Shown: piece by piece, positions 24,575 to 32,850 of the stretch | Layout of the letters: the number at the start of each line of letters is the position of its first letter | How positions within the stretch are numbered: the stretch's first letter is position 1 | Assembly (NCBI GenBank): GCA_047623555.1 | Contig: JBLHMP010000026.1 | Span: 1 to 45,788, forward strand | Length of the DNA: 45,788 nucleotides | Direction: 5' to 3' | From: NORP181 sp047623555 | Lineage (GTDB): Bacteria > Pseudomonadota > Alphaproteobacteria > Rhodobacterales > Rhodobacteraceae | Notes under the pieces: model-generated | The model's database searches: none | The model's input: the letters and a program-made list of their open reading frames with translations, nothing else | Told to the model about the DNA's origin: nothing | Made by a program: the position numbers and the translations under genes

Positions 24575-25287
24575 CAGAATTGCCCCGAAATCTGGTCAAG
24601 CATCGCGGCCAGACCCTGTGGATCGGCAAAGAACGGTGAATGGGCTGTCGGCATGTTAAACACTCGATCTTTGGGAAAATCTTTGGCCAGTTCCAATTGG
24701 AATTCCGGCGGAATGGCATGGTCATCTGCGCAGCGGATATAGGATTTTGGCACGCTTGCGAACCGTTTTGTCACCGTCAATGGCGTCGCCTGTGGTTTGA
24801 TGATCTGGGCGCGCAGCAATGGCATGGCATAGGCGACTGCCGCGTCCGGGCAGTCGTGATAGAACAGGTCGGCCACCTTTTCCTTGATAACGCTATAGGT
24901 GGTGCCATCGTCACCGCGATTGATTGCCCCGGCCAAGGGCTGGCGTTTGGACAGCTGGCGCATTTCAGACATGGCCATGCCCGAAATCGGCACATAGGCG
25001 CACAGATAAATCAGCCCGCGCATCGCCTTAGGGTCTATTTCTGTCGCCGCACTGATCGGATAACCACCCCAGGAATGCCCGACGATCAGGGTGTCAGGGG
25101 TGGACGCGGCCAATATCGCTTTGGCGCAGGATTCTAACGTCACCTCGTCGTTTGGTGTAGTGTCACCGCCATGCCCCGGCATGTCGATGCTGCGCACCGT
25201 ATGGCCCAATGCGGTTAACGGAGCCACCATATCGCGCCAGCACCATGCGCCGTGACAGGTACCGTGAATCAACAGAAAATCAGCCAT
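24574..25287 (-). CDS. Alpha/beta hydrolase, methylesterase/hydroxynitrile-lyase-like
   Basis: A 237-residue alpha/beta hydrolase. Visible elements are the oxyanion-hole region LIHGTCHGAWCW, nucleophile Ser72 in GHSWGG, a probable catalytic Asp in CADDHAIPP and the His in PTAHSPFFADP. The pattern HGxCHGAWCW with a late DHAIPPEFQ is that of the plant-type methylesterase/hydroxynitrile lyase group, so ester cleavage is the best guess. It lies between pcaD and pcaB and is coupled to pcaB by the TGATG overlap. It might release an aromatic acid that feeds the beta-ketoadipate pathway; this is inference. Confidence 0.85.
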   Translation of the reverse strand: MADFLLIHGTCHGAWCWRDMVAPLTALGHTVRSIDMPGHGGDTTPNDEVTLESCAKAILAASTPDTLIVGHSWGGYPISAATEIDPKAMRGLIYLCAYVPISGMAMSEMRQLSKRQPLAGAINRGDDGTTYSVIKEKVADLFYHDCPDAAVAYAMPLLRAQIIKPQATPLTVTKRFASVPKSYIRCADDHAIPPEFQLELAKDFPKDRVFNMPTAHSPFFADPQGLAAMLDQISGQF

Positions 25288-25340
25288 ATCAAATATCCAG
25301 TCTGATGGTTTTTCCTGCGCGTAAAAGGCGCTTGGTCACG

Positions 25341-26129
25341 TCAAATATGGCCGGTGTCTTTCATGAACCTGATCAGGGCGTTTGCGTATTCTTCGGGTTT
25401 TTCCACGCAAGGCAAATGCCCGGCACCGCGGATCAAATGGAACTGCGAGCCGGGAATCAGGTCAACCATTTCGCGCACCAGATCAGGCGGGGTTGATCCA
25501 TCTTCCGACCCGGCGATGCCCAATGTCGGCAGGCGCAATGTGGCGGTTGTGGCATGGAAATCCGAACCCGAAATTGCCGCAGAACAGCCCGCGTATCCGG
25601 CATCTGGCGTGCGCACCAGCATGTTGTACCACAGCTCAAGTTCCGGTTTGGCGCGGAAATCTGCGCTGAACCAGCGGGTCATCACCGCGTCTGCGAGGCT
25701 CTCAATTCCGTGTTCGTTCACTTGTGCGATACGCTGATCCCAGACATCTTTCGTTGAGATTTTGGCCCCAGTGTTGGACAGCACCATGGCGCGGATCAGA
25801 TCGAGGCGTTTAACGGCCAGCCCTTGGGCAATCATGCCGCCAATCGACAGGCCGACGAAAAAGCTGTCGCGTACATTCAGATGATCCAGCAGCCGTTCGG
25901 TGTCATGTATCAAAGCCCCCATGGTAAAGGGGGCAGGCGGCAGTGACGACAGCCCGTGGCCGCGTTTGTCAAAGCGGATGAATTTCAATCCTTTGGGCAG
26001 GCGCGGCAGGATGTCGTCCCACAGCCGCATGTCGGTGCCCAGGGAATTGACGAACACCACCGGCGCGCCGTCAGGATCGCCATCAATACGATAATGCAGT
26101 TTTACATCACCCAGATCGAGTATGTCCAT
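25341..26129 (-). CDS. pcaD: 3-oxoadipate enol-lactonase
   Basis: A 262-residue alpha/beta hydrolase with the PcaD pattern: LHYRIDGDPDGAPVVFVNSLGTDMRLWD at the N-terminus, DKRGHGLSS, nucleophile Ser95 in GLSIGGMIAQGLA and the C-terminal His in RGAGHLPCVEKPEE. It hydrolyses 3-oxoadipate enol-lactone to 3-oxoadipate, the step after PcaB and the decarboxylase. The start is ATG 26129, with AGGGAG eleven bases upstream. The open frame continues far upstream, but only within the next gene's coding sequence in another frame. It is separated by 53 bases from the following hydrolase gene. Confidence 0.92.
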   Translation of the reverse strand: MDILDLGDVKLHYRIDGDPDGAPVVFVNSLGTDMRLWDDILPRLPKGLKFIRFDKRGHGLSSLPPAPFTMGALIHDTERLLDHLNVRDSFFVGLSIGGMIAQGLAVKRLDLIRAMVLSNTGAKISTKDVWDQRIAQVNEHGIESLADAVMTRWFSADFRAKPELELWYNMLVRTPDAGYAGCSAAISGSDFHATTATLRLPTLGIAGSEDGSTPPDLVREMVDLIPGSQFHLIRGAGHLPCVEKPEEYANALIRFMKDTGHI

Positions 26130-26160
26130 TGTTGTGTTCTCCCTGAATTTGCGCCACAGG

Positions 26161-27357
26161 TCAGTCTGTTTTGATGCGCATATGCGCCATGATTTGGCCG
26201 TGATCGGAGGCCAGTTTATTATACGGAGCCTCGGGGTGGGCCCCATTGGTAAGATGGTCGTTAAAGACGCTGAAATACTCCATTTCGCCGATGGATTTGG
26301 TATGCTCCGGGTCAAAATGGCGTGACATATAGATTTGGTCGATGCTTTCATACACGCCGCCAAAGGCGCTGGTATACACCATATCACGCAGCGATCTGCG
26401 CACGAACATACGTTCAGCACAGCGCAGCCGCACACGATCAACGTTTTCAGTAATTTCAGTGTTTTCCTGTTTGGAATAGCGGTCGTTTGAGGCGCCCGCA
26501 TCATGGCGCAGCATCCACGAGTAGTTCTTGAACGGGGTCTCGCCGCTGATGATCTCGCTGCTGACCGCATGTTCCCCATCGTTGAAATCGCCGAGCACCA
26601 TGACAGGATGCCCTAAATTCAGCTCGTCCAGAATGGCACGGCGCAGAACCCAGGCCTCGGCCATCCGGCGCAATGCGGCACGCAAAGCCCCCAGCGCACG
26701 GCCTGCCGGATCATAGGACGTCAACACCGCCTCGGGGGCGAAATCGACGCCTTCGGGGCGGATGAATTCGCCCAGTTTGGATTTCAGGTGGCAGTTGAAC
26801 ACGCTGATGACTTTGTCGCCAACCGGCACATGCGCCTTGATGATCGGGCGCGACAGGCGGGCGATGGTGTAATGCCCGGCGTCGCCGTCCCCGCCCAATG
26901 CGGCCATGGGAATGTGCAAGGGTTCGGGCAGGTTTTGGATGATTTCGGGTTCACCAACAAAGCCGAATCGTGACAGGATCGCCAGACCTGGGCGGCGATG
27001 CCCGGGCTCACCATCGGATGTGTTGGGCGCAAAAACCAGTTGTGCGTTGTCATAGGGCGTGTATTTCAGCTTTCGGAATATCGCCTTTTTGCGATAACGC
27101 TTGCTGGCATCCGGGATCGACGCGGCATTCAATTCGGCCCCGCGCCGGTCGGTTTCGTCAATGATCGCACGCAACGCGCTTTCCTCAAATATCTCTTGGA
27201 ACCCGACGATATCGGCGTCCAGTGTCAGCAATTGATCCGCCGTCCAATCCTGTTTCCAAGCGTATTCTTCGGGGGTGTATTTCTGAAAGGCATAATATTC
27301 CTGATCCGCGCCAATCAGGTTTTTAACGTTGAACGACGCTATCGTGAATCGTGTCAT
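26161..27357 (-). CDS. Endonuclease/exonuclease/phosphatase family protein
   Basis: A 398-residue protein of the EEP fold. The metal-site residues are all visible: Asn10 (ASFNVKNL), Glu55 (GFQEIFEE), the GDFND motif (about residues 253-257) and the terminal ASDHGQI. A central FNCHLKSK segment fits the family. It could be a phosphodiesterase, nuclease or sugar/lipid phosphatase; there is no signal peptide, so it should act in the cytoplasm. Its ATG overlaps the stop of the upstream PLP enzyme gene (ATGA), and 31 bases separate it from pcaD. Why such an enzyme is built into this catabolic run is not clear. Confidence 0.85.
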   Translation of the reverse strand: MTRFTIASFNVKNLIGADQEYYAFQKYTPEEYAWKQDWTADQLLTLDADIVGFQEIFEESALRAIIDETDRRGAELNAASIPDASKRYRKKAIFRKLKYTPYDNAQLVFAPNTSDGEPGHRRPGLAILSRFGFVGEPEIIQNLPEPLHIPMAALGGDGDAGHYTIARLSRPIIKAHVPVGDKVISVFNCHLKSKLGEFIRPEGVDFAPEAVLTSYDPAGRALGALRAALRRMAEAWVLRRAILDELNLGHPVMVLGDFNDGEHAVSSEIISGETPFKNYSWMLRHDAGASNDRYSKQENTEITENVDRVRLRCAERMFVRRSLRDMVYTSAFGGVYESIDQIYMSRHFDPEHTKSIGEMEYFSVFNDHLTNGAHPEAPYNKLASDHGQIMAHMRIKTD

Positions 27358-28331
27358 TCTGAATATCTCTCTAGCGCCATGCGAAACACATCCGCATCGA
27401 CATTGCCCCCGGATGCGACTGCGATCACCGTATCGCCTTTGATCTTGTCACCATGAAACAACGCCGCTGCCAACGCTACCGCACCGCCCGGTTCCATAAC
27501 GACTTTTAGCCGCGCAAAGGCCAGCGCCACGGCGCGCAATGCCTGTTCTTCGGTGACGACAATTCCATCGCCACACAAACGATGCATAATTGGAAAGGTC
27601 AAATTCCCACAGGCCGGGGTGATGATAGCATCGCAAAGCGAGCCGGATAACCGGTCGTTGCGTTCGATTTTCCCGGACTTCAGTGATCTTGCCACATCGT
27701 CAAACTCTTCCGGTTCAACGGGACGGACCTGCATGTCGGGTGCGTGACCCTCAAGTGCCAAAGCGATGCCAGAGGTCAGCCCACCACCACCGCATGGGAC
27801 CAGAACATCGCCGGATGTCACGCCATCTTCGGCCGCTTGTTCGGCGATTTCCAACCCGGTTGTGCCCTGTCCGGCGATTACCAGCGGTTCGTCAAAGGGT
27901 TTGATCAGGGTCAGATTGCGCTCGGCTGACAACCGGTCGCCGATCACATCGCGATCCTCGGTTGCGCGGTCATACAGCACCACTTCGGCGCCTAAGGCCC
28001 GGGTGTTGTCGATCTTCATTTTGGGGGCATCTGACGGCATGATGATGACCGCCGACGTGTTATGTCTGCGCGCCGCCAGTGCCACGCCTTGCGCGTGATT
28101 GCCGCTTGAAAATGCGATAACACCGCGGGCGCGTACTTCCGGGTCCAAGGCAGATAAGGCCGACCAGCCGCCGCGAAATTTAAAGCTGCCGGTGTGTTGC
28201 AGGCATTCCGGTTTCACCAGAACACGTCGTCCGGCGATCTCATCCAGAAACTGAGAGCTAAGCAGTGGCGTGCGCCTAACGTGGCCCTTTAGCCGCTCGG
28301 CGGCGGCGTGGATCATGGCAAGGTTACTCAT
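27354..28331 (-). CDS. PLP-dependent threonine/serine dehydratase-like enzyme
   Basis: A 325-residue fold-type II PLP enzyme. Lys51 in GSFKFRGG is the Schiff-base lysine, SSGNHAQGVA binds the substrate carboxylate, and CGGGGLTSGIAL binds the PLP phosphate. There is no regulatory ACT domain, so it resembles catabolic threonine dehydratase, serine racemase or the EutB-type hydroxyectoine enzyme. It probably eliminates water or ammonia from a hydroxy-amino acid. The start codon is ATG 28331. No eut or ectoine genes flank it. It is the second gene of the long minus-strand run. Confidence 0.9.
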   Translation of the reverse strand: MSNLAMIHAAAERLKGHVRRTPLLSSQFLDEIAGRRVLVKPECLQHTGSFKFRGGWSALSALDPEVRARGVIAFSSGNHAQGVALAARRHNTSAVIIMPSDAPKMKIDNTRALGAEVVLYDRATEDRDVIGDRLSAERNLTLIKPFDEPLVIAGQGTTGLEIAEQAAEDGVTSGDVLVPCGGGGLTSGIALALEGHAPDMQVRPVEPEEFDDVARSLKSGKIERNDRLSGSLCDAIITPACGNLTFPIMHRLCGDGIVVTEEQALRAVALAFARLKVVMEPGGAVALAAALFHGDKIKGDTVIAVASGGNVDADVFRMALERYSE

Positions 28332-28365
28332 ATTGTGGCCCTTCGGAATAGCAGGTGATTACAGG

Positions 28366-29052
28366 TCAGCCAGTCGCCAGCGCCGGAATGCTGGTCAGGT
28401 CCGAGACCACGTGGGTGGGCGTCCATGGCAGGCGGTCCACCGGCTCATTTGCGCGGTTCGCCCATGCGGTGACAAAGCCATAACCGGATGCTGCCGCCGC
28501 GTCCCAGCCGTTTGAGGACACAAACAACACCTCGGTTTCGGTGCAGTCAAACCGTTCGCCAACCAGATCATAGACCCGGTAGTCTGGTTTAAAGATGCCA
28601 ACGCTTTCCACTGACAACACAGCATCCAATACGTCGCCCAACCCTGCGGATTTCACCGCCGCGTCCAGCATCGCCGGTGAGCCGTTGGACAAGATCGCGG
28701 TGTTCAGGCCAGCTTTTTTCAGTTCGGCGAGCATGGTGGGAACCTCGGCGTAGGCCTGCAATTCCCAGTAAAGATCAAGCAGACGTTGGCGCAGGGCGGC
28801 GTCGCCATCCAGCCCTGTGGCCTCAAGCGCCCAATCCAGCCCGTTCTGCGTGACCTGCCAGAAATCAATATGGTTTCGGGTGACCGCAAGCAGCCAGGAA
28901 TATTGCAATTGCTTCGCGCGCCAATGGGTGGCGACATCCACCCAGCGGGTTTTTAGAGCGGGAAACGCGGGCTCTTGTGCGGCCTGTCTGGCCGCGGCTG
29001 CGACGTCAAACAAAGTACCGTAGGCGTCAAAAATAACTGTTGTAACCGGCAT
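28366..29052 (-). CDS. Haloacid dehalogenase, type II
   Basis: A 228-residue HAD-superfamily protein of the L-2-haloacid dehalogenase type. Nucleophile Asp9 is in VIFDAYGTLFDV, followed by the expected SNG (ILSNGSPAML), Lys in FKPDYRVYDL and the SSNGWDAAAA motif that replaces the acidic pair of phosphatases. The Asp-acid plus SSNxWD pattern supports C-halogen hydrolysis of short 2-haloacids in the cytoplasm. GGGAG lies seven bases before the ATG. It leads the minus-strand run, 34 bases before the PLP enzyme gene. Confidence 0.92.
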   Translation of the reverse strand: MPVTTVIFDAYGTLFDVAAAARQAAQEPAFPALKTRWVDVATHWRAKQLQYSWLLAVTRNHIDFWQVTQNGLDWALEATGLDGDAALRQRLLDLYWELQAYAEVPTMLAELKKAGLNTAILSNGSPAMLDAAVKSAGLGDVLDAVLSVESVGIFKPDYRVYDLVGERFDCTETEVLFVSSNGWDAAAASGYGFVTAWANRANEPVDRLPWTPTHVVSDLTSIPALATG

Positions 29053-29130
29053 GTCATTACTCCCGTTTGCACGCAGAGTGACACAGCGCGCACGCGGGTG
29101 AAAGGGGTGAATATCGCTGACTAAGGCAGC

Positions 29131-29514
29131 CTAATCCTCAACAGAGAACCCAAGGCGGCGCACCGGAACACGGCTTGTTGGCATGGACATGACAACGGGT
29201 TTTGGTGGCGCGATGGGCGCAGCAACCGGGGTTGGTTTCGGCGCCGACGCGTCGGCGGCCCCAATCTGTGCGGCCCCAATCTGTGCGGTCTGTATATTCG
29301 GCTGAGTTTTGTCAGACATAAACGACGCCACTATGGTCTCAACCCGATCAAATCCGCCTTGAACATAGGCCATTGCGCGGGGTTGCGAGAGCAGCACGGC
29401 CACAATCAGCAAACCACATACAGTCAGCGTGATCGTCATCATCCAGCGCAGCGCGAAGGATGACGATTTTGGCGCGTACATATTAATGCGCTGAGATTGG
29501 TCAATGTGTTCCAT
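29131..29514 (-). CDS. Small single-pass membrane protein, unknown
   Basis: I do not recognise this 127-residue protein. After a short polar N-terminus it has one membrane helix (about residues 24-43, MMTITLTVCGLLIVAVLL) and then a tail rich in Ala and Pro (PTPVAAPIAPPKPVV), ending RRLGFSVED. The tail contains a 5-residue repeat (QIGAA twice) caused by an exact 15-base tandem duplication at 29256-29285. The start could be ATG 29514 or ATG 29481; neither has a clear ribosome-binding site. The tail may lie in the periplasm. It follows fabI on the same strand, behind an 11-bp stem-loop. Confidence 0.6.
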   Translation of the reverse strand: MEHIDQSQRINMYAPKSSSFALRWMMTITLTVCGLLIVAVLLSQPRAMAYVQGGFDRVETIVASFMSDKTQPNIQTAQIGAAQIGAADASAPKPTPVAAPIAPPKPVVMSMPTSRVPVRRLGFSVED

Positions 29515-29518
29515 GGGG

Positions 29519-29551
29519 CCATCGTGCCGTCCGACTGTGGCGGCACAATGG
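29519..29551. repeat. 11-bp stem-loop after fabI
   Basis: CCATCGTGCCG (29519-29529) and CGGCACAATGG (29541-29551) pair over 11 positions with one wobble and an 11-base loop. It lies between the fabI stop (29585) and the start of the small membrane gene. It may end the fabA-fabB-fabI transcript, but no T-tract follows on the minus strand. Confidence 0.45.
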
Positions 29552-29584
29552 CGCTATCGTGGAAAGGTTGTGGGGCTGTGGCGT

Positions 29585-30388
29585 TTACAAGTTGACCGCT
29601 TGTGGCATGCCCAAGACATGGAACCCACCGTCAACACGGATGATTTCACCCGTTGTGCAGGCCCCGGCATCCGACACCAGATAAACCGCCGTGCCGCCCA
29701 CTGCCTCAAGCGTCGCATTGCTGCCCAAGGGCGCGTTTTGGTCGGTGTGCTTATAGGTCTTGCGCGCGCCACCAATGGCCGCCCCGGCCAATGTTTTCAT
29801 CGGTCCCGGAGAGATGGCGTTGACGCGAATGCCTTCGGGGCCCAGATCATTGGCCAAATACCGCGTGGCGGATTCAAGCGCGGCTTTGGCGACGCCCATG
29901 ACGTTGTAATTTGGCACGACCCGGTTTGAGCCTGCAAAGGTCAACGTCAGCAAGGTGCCGCCATTGTCCTTCATCAACGGATAGGCACGACGCGCCACGT
30001 CGATAAAGGAATAGGCGCTGATATCCATCGAGTTTTTGAAATTATCGCGGCTGGTATTGAGGAACCGGCCGGTTAGTTCGGCCTTGTCGGAATAGGCAAT
30101 GGCGTGGACCACAAAGTCGATGGTTGGCCAGCGTGCGCCCAGTTTTTCAAACGCAGTATCCAGCGAGGCATCATCGGTCACATCAACATCAACCATGAAA
30201 TCGGAATCGACCGTCGCAGCCAGGGGCGCCAGACGTGATCCAAAGGCCTCGCCCTGATAGGTAAAGGCCAGCTCGGCCCCGGCCTCGTGCAATGCCTTGG
30301 CAATGCCCCAAGCGATGGACCGGTTGTTGGCAACACCCATGACAAGCCCGCGTTTGCCTTTTAGCAGATCAGTTTTCATGTCGCTCAC
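29585..30388 (-). CDS. fabI: Enoyl-ACP reductase (NADH-type)
   Basis: A 267-residue FabI. It has the nucleotide-binding GVANNRSIAWGIAKAL segment (residues 18-33), the FabI-type active site Tyr161-x6-Lys168 (NYNVMGVAKAA) and SPGPMKTLA, where inhibitors of the enzyme bind in relatives. It reduces trans-2-enoyl-ACP in the last step of fatty-acid elongation. It is the last gene of fabA-fabB-fabI. The annotated GTG at 30388 overlaps the fabB stop (GTGA); an ATG at 30379, three codons later, is an equally possible start and would give MKTDLLKGKRG. Confidence 0.96.
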   Translation of the reverse strand: MSDMKTDLLKGKRGLVMGVANNRSIAWGIAKALHEAGAELAFTYQGEAFGSRLAPLAATVDSDFMVDVDVTDDASLDTAFEKLGARWPTIDFVVHAIAYSDKAELTGRFLNTSRDNFKNSMDISAYSFIDVARRAYPLMKDNGGTLLTLTFAGSNRVVPNYNVMGVAKAALESATRYLANDLGPEGIRVNAISPGPMKTLAGAAIGGARKTYKHTDQNAPLGSNATLEAVGGTAVYLVSDAGACTTGEIIRVDGGFHVLGMPQAVNL

Positions 30389-31629
30389 CCGTGGTATTTT
30401 GAAAGGATCATTGACCCGTTGGTGCCGCCAAAGCCAAAGCTGTTGGTCATCACACTATCAAGCCCGGCATTTTGCACAGTTTCCAGTGCAATTTCAGATG
30501 GGTCCAGCAATGGATCAAGTGTTTCCACGTTAATCGAGCGGGCAATGAAGTCATTGTCCAGCATCAGCAGGCTAAAGATCGCTTCAAGCGCGCCTGCCGC
30601 GCCTTGGGCGTGGCCGGTCATTGATTTGGTTGAGCTGATTGGCGGTGTGTTGCCCCCGTACGATTCAATGGGGCCGAACACCCGGCGCACGGCTTCGACT
30701 TCGCCGATATCGCCAACCGGCGTCGATGTGCCGTGGGCGTTGATATAGCCGATCTGGCGATCTTCGGGCAGGGTGGACAGCGCCAGTCGCATGGCACGTT
30801 CGCCGCCTTCACCAGATGGCGCGACCATATCGTGACCGTCGGATGTGGCCGCAAAACCGGTGACTTCGGCATAGATTTTTGCACCACGTGCCTTGGCGTG
30901 TTCCAGTTCTTCGAGCACCAAAATGCCGCCGCCGCCGGAAATCACAAACCCATCGCGGTTGGCGTCAAAGGCGCGGCTGGCCTGTTGTGGCGTGTCGTTA
31001 TATTTGCTGCTCATCGCGCCCATGGCGTCAAACAGACAGGACAGCGTCCAGTCGAGCTCTTCTCCGCCACCGGCAAACATGATGTCCTGTTTGCCCATCA
31101 TGATCTGCTCGGAGGCGCTGCCGATACAATGCAGGCTGGTCGAGCAGGCCGAGGTGATGGAATAGTTGATGCCTTTGATTTTATAGGCGGTCGACAGGTT
31201 GGCGCTTATGGTCGAGGACATGCATTTGGGCACTGCAAACGGGCCAATGCGTTTGGGCGCGCCTTTTTCCAATACCGTCTGATGCGCAACCAACATGGCC
31301 GAGGTGGAGGGGCCACCGGATCCGGCAATCAACCCGGTGCGCGGGTTGATGATATCGCTTTCTTCAAGGCCCGCGTCGGCAATCGCCTGACCCATGGCAA
31401 TATGCGCATAGGCGGCGCCTGGCCCCATAAACCGCAGGGTGCGTTTGTCGATGTGATCGGCGGGCGTGATTTTCAGCGTTCCGGCGACCTGGCTGCGAAA
31501 GCCGTGCTCAATCATCTGTTCGCTGGCCTCAACTCCGGATGTTCCGGCCTTGAGTGATGCCAGAACCTCATCCACATTATTTCCGATGGATGAGACAATC
31601 CCCAACCCAGTGACAACGACACGACGCAT
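30385..31629 (-). CDS. fabB: 3-oxoacyl-ACP synthase I
   Basis: A 414-residue condensing enzyme. The catalytic triad is visible: Cys162 (TSACSTSLHC), His299 (NAHGTSTPVGD) and His340 (SMTGHAQGAAG), with Lys335 in SSTKS. Position directly after fabA identifies it as FabB, which elongates the cis-3-decenoyl intermediate made by FabA and so commits it to unsaturated fatty acids. It begins 27 bases after fabA and overlaps fabI by 4 bases. An AAGGAG ribosome-binding site lies before the ATG at 31629. Confidence 0.96.
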   Translation of the reverse strand: MRRVVVTGLGIVSSIGNNVDEVLASLKAGTSGVEASEQMIEHGFRSQVAGTLKITPADHIDKRTLRFMGPGAAYAHIAMGQAIADAGLEESDIINPRTGLIAGSGGPSTSAMLVAHQTVLEKGAPKRIGPFAVPKCMSSTISANLSTAYKIKGINYSITSACSTSLHCIGSASEQIMMGKQDIMFAGGGEELDWTLSCLFDAMGAMSSKYNDTPQQASRAFDANRDGFVISGGGGILVLEELEHAKARGAKIYAEVTGFAATSDGHDMVAPSGEGGERAMRLALSTLPEDRQIGYINAHGTSTPVGDIGEVEAVRRVFGPIESYGGNTPPISSTKSMTGHAQGAAGALEAIFSLLMLDNDFIARSINVETLDPLLDPSEIALETVQNAGLDSVMTNSFGFGGTNGSMILSKYHG

Positions 31630-31656
31630 CGGCGGTCTCCTTAACAGGTGCTGTGA

Positions 31657-32169
31657 TCAGGATGTGGCGGCTGCCAGACCCACTTTCATATCTTTTACCG
31701 CATAAATCTCTTCGCCGTCGGCGACAACCCGTCCGTTTGCCACGCCAAGTTTCAGACGACGGTCGATAACGCGGGTGAAATCAACATAATAGGTCAGCAT
31801 TTTGCGGTCGGGTTTGACCATGCCTTTGAGTTTGACTTCGCCGACACCCATGGCCATGCCCTGACCCTGCCAGCCGCGCCAGCCGAGGTTAAAACCGGTC
31901 AACTGCCACAGACCATCAAGGCCCAGACAGCCGGGCATGATCGGGTTGCCGGGGAAATGGCATTCGAAAAACCACAGGTCCGGATGAATGTCGATTTCCG
32001 CGACCACATGGCCTTTGCCAAATTCACCGCCATCAGCGCTGATGTCGGTGATCCGGTCCATCATCAACATCGGGGGCATGGGCAATTGCGCATTGCCGGG
32101 GCCAAAAAGCTCGCCTTGGGCGCATTTCAGCAGGTCTTCTTTGTCAAATGAACTGGGGTATTGGGACAT
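31657..32169 (-). CDS. fabA: 3-hydroxydecanoyl-ACP dehydratase/isomerase
   Basis: A 170-residue FabA of normal length. The active-site His71 (ECHFPGNPIMPG) and Asp85 (LGLDGLWQLTGF) are present. It dehydrates 3-hydroxyacyl-ACP and isomerises the C10 product to the cis-3 form, starting unsaturated fatty-acid synthesis. I start at ATG 32169 (MSQYPSSFDKEDLL), preceded by GGAGAG; the open frame continues 28 codons upstream without family-like sequence. It is divergent from irr, a common arrangement in Rhodobacterales that may link membrane lipid synthesis with iron status. Confidence 0.96.
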   Translation of the reverse strand: MSQYPSSFDKEDLLKCAQGELFGPGNAQLPMPPMLMMDRITDISADGGEFGKGHVVAEIDIHPDLWFFECHFPGNPIMPGCLGLDGLWQLTGFNLGWRGWQGQGMAMGVGEVKLKGMVKPDRKMLTYYVDFTRVIDRRLKLGVANGRVVADGEEIYAVKDMKVGLAAATS

Positions 32170-32290
32170 GAAGGCGTCTCTCCTGAAGGGTCCTGGATCT
32201 ATCTGTATTGGTCTAGCATCGGGGTCTGGGGGGCCGCAAGAGTGCTTGGCCATATGGCAGGCGCGTCATGCCGCAGCTGTTGCGAATGAT

Positions 32291-32320
32291 TTTCAATTGA
32301 AATCCGCGGTGATTCACCGC
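32291..32320. promoter_or_regulatory. Two adjacent palindromes between fabA and irr
   Basis: TTTCAATTGAAA (32291-32302) is a perfect 12-base palindrome, and GCGGTGATTCACCGC (32306-32320) is a perfect odd-length palindrome three bases later. They lie 37-66 bases before the irr ATG, in the 187-base divergent gap. They are candidate binding sites for Irr itself or for a regulator of fabA. The sequence does not match the classical Irr iron-control element as I recall it. Confidence 0.4.
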
Positions 32321-32356
32321 AATATCTAAAGCAAGAGCGATAATGTGAGGGCCGGT

Positions 32357-32773
32357 ATGACGCTATCATCCATTAAATCCGCCACCACCTGGTTGGGAGG
32401 CGCAGGTCTACGCCCAACGCGTCAGCGCCTGGCGTTGGCTGAATTGCTGGTTGGTGACGGTCAGCATCGTCATGTCACCGCCGAGAGCCTGTTTGAATCC
32501 GCCAAGCGCAATCGCGCGTCAGTGTCGCTTGCCACGGTTTACAACACGTTGCGGGCGTTCTGTGATGCGGGATTGTTGCAAGAGGTTATGGTAGATGGCT
32601 CAAAGAGCTATTTTGACACCAACACCCATGATCATCCGCATTTCTTTTGGGAAGATGAGGGCCGGTTGTTTGATGCGCCTGCGGATCAGTTGGTCATTTC
32701 CAACATTCCAGATGCGCCCGAAGGGGCTGAGATCGCGTCTGTGGATGTGATCATTCGCCTGCGCCGGATTTAA
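32357..32773 (+). CDS. irr: Iron response regulator, Fur family
   Basis: A 138-residue Fur-family protein. The DNA-binding domain holds GLRPTRQRLALAELL and SVSLATVYNTLRAFCDAGLL. The C-terminal domain has NTHDHPHFFWEDEGRL, the histidine-rich sequence typical of Irr, which senses haem/iron status and controls iron and haem genes in alphaproteobacteria. True Fur and Zur carry paired CxxC zinc motifs that are absent here. I choose ATG 32357, six bases after GAGG; a GTG at 32345 is in frame, but the ribosome-binding site would then fall inside the gene. Confidence 0.93.
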   Translation: MTLSSIKSATTWLGGAGLRPTRQRLALAELLVGDGQHRHVTAESLFESAKRNRASVSLATVYNTLRAFCDAGLLQEVMVDGSKSYFDTNTHDHPHFFWEDEGRLFDAPADQLVISNIPDAPEGAEIASVDVIIRLRRI

Positions 32774-32850
32774 AACGCCAACGGTTTTTAGATGAGACGC
32801 GCCGTGCGGCCCGTCCTCTGATGTTTTGTCATTTTTTTGCAAAAATGAAG

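Noticed and set aside
26130..26579. Upstream extension of pcaD by 150 codons
   Set aside because: It lies inside the EEP-family gene in another frame; pcaD has its own ribosome-binding site and an N-terminus that fits the family at 26129.
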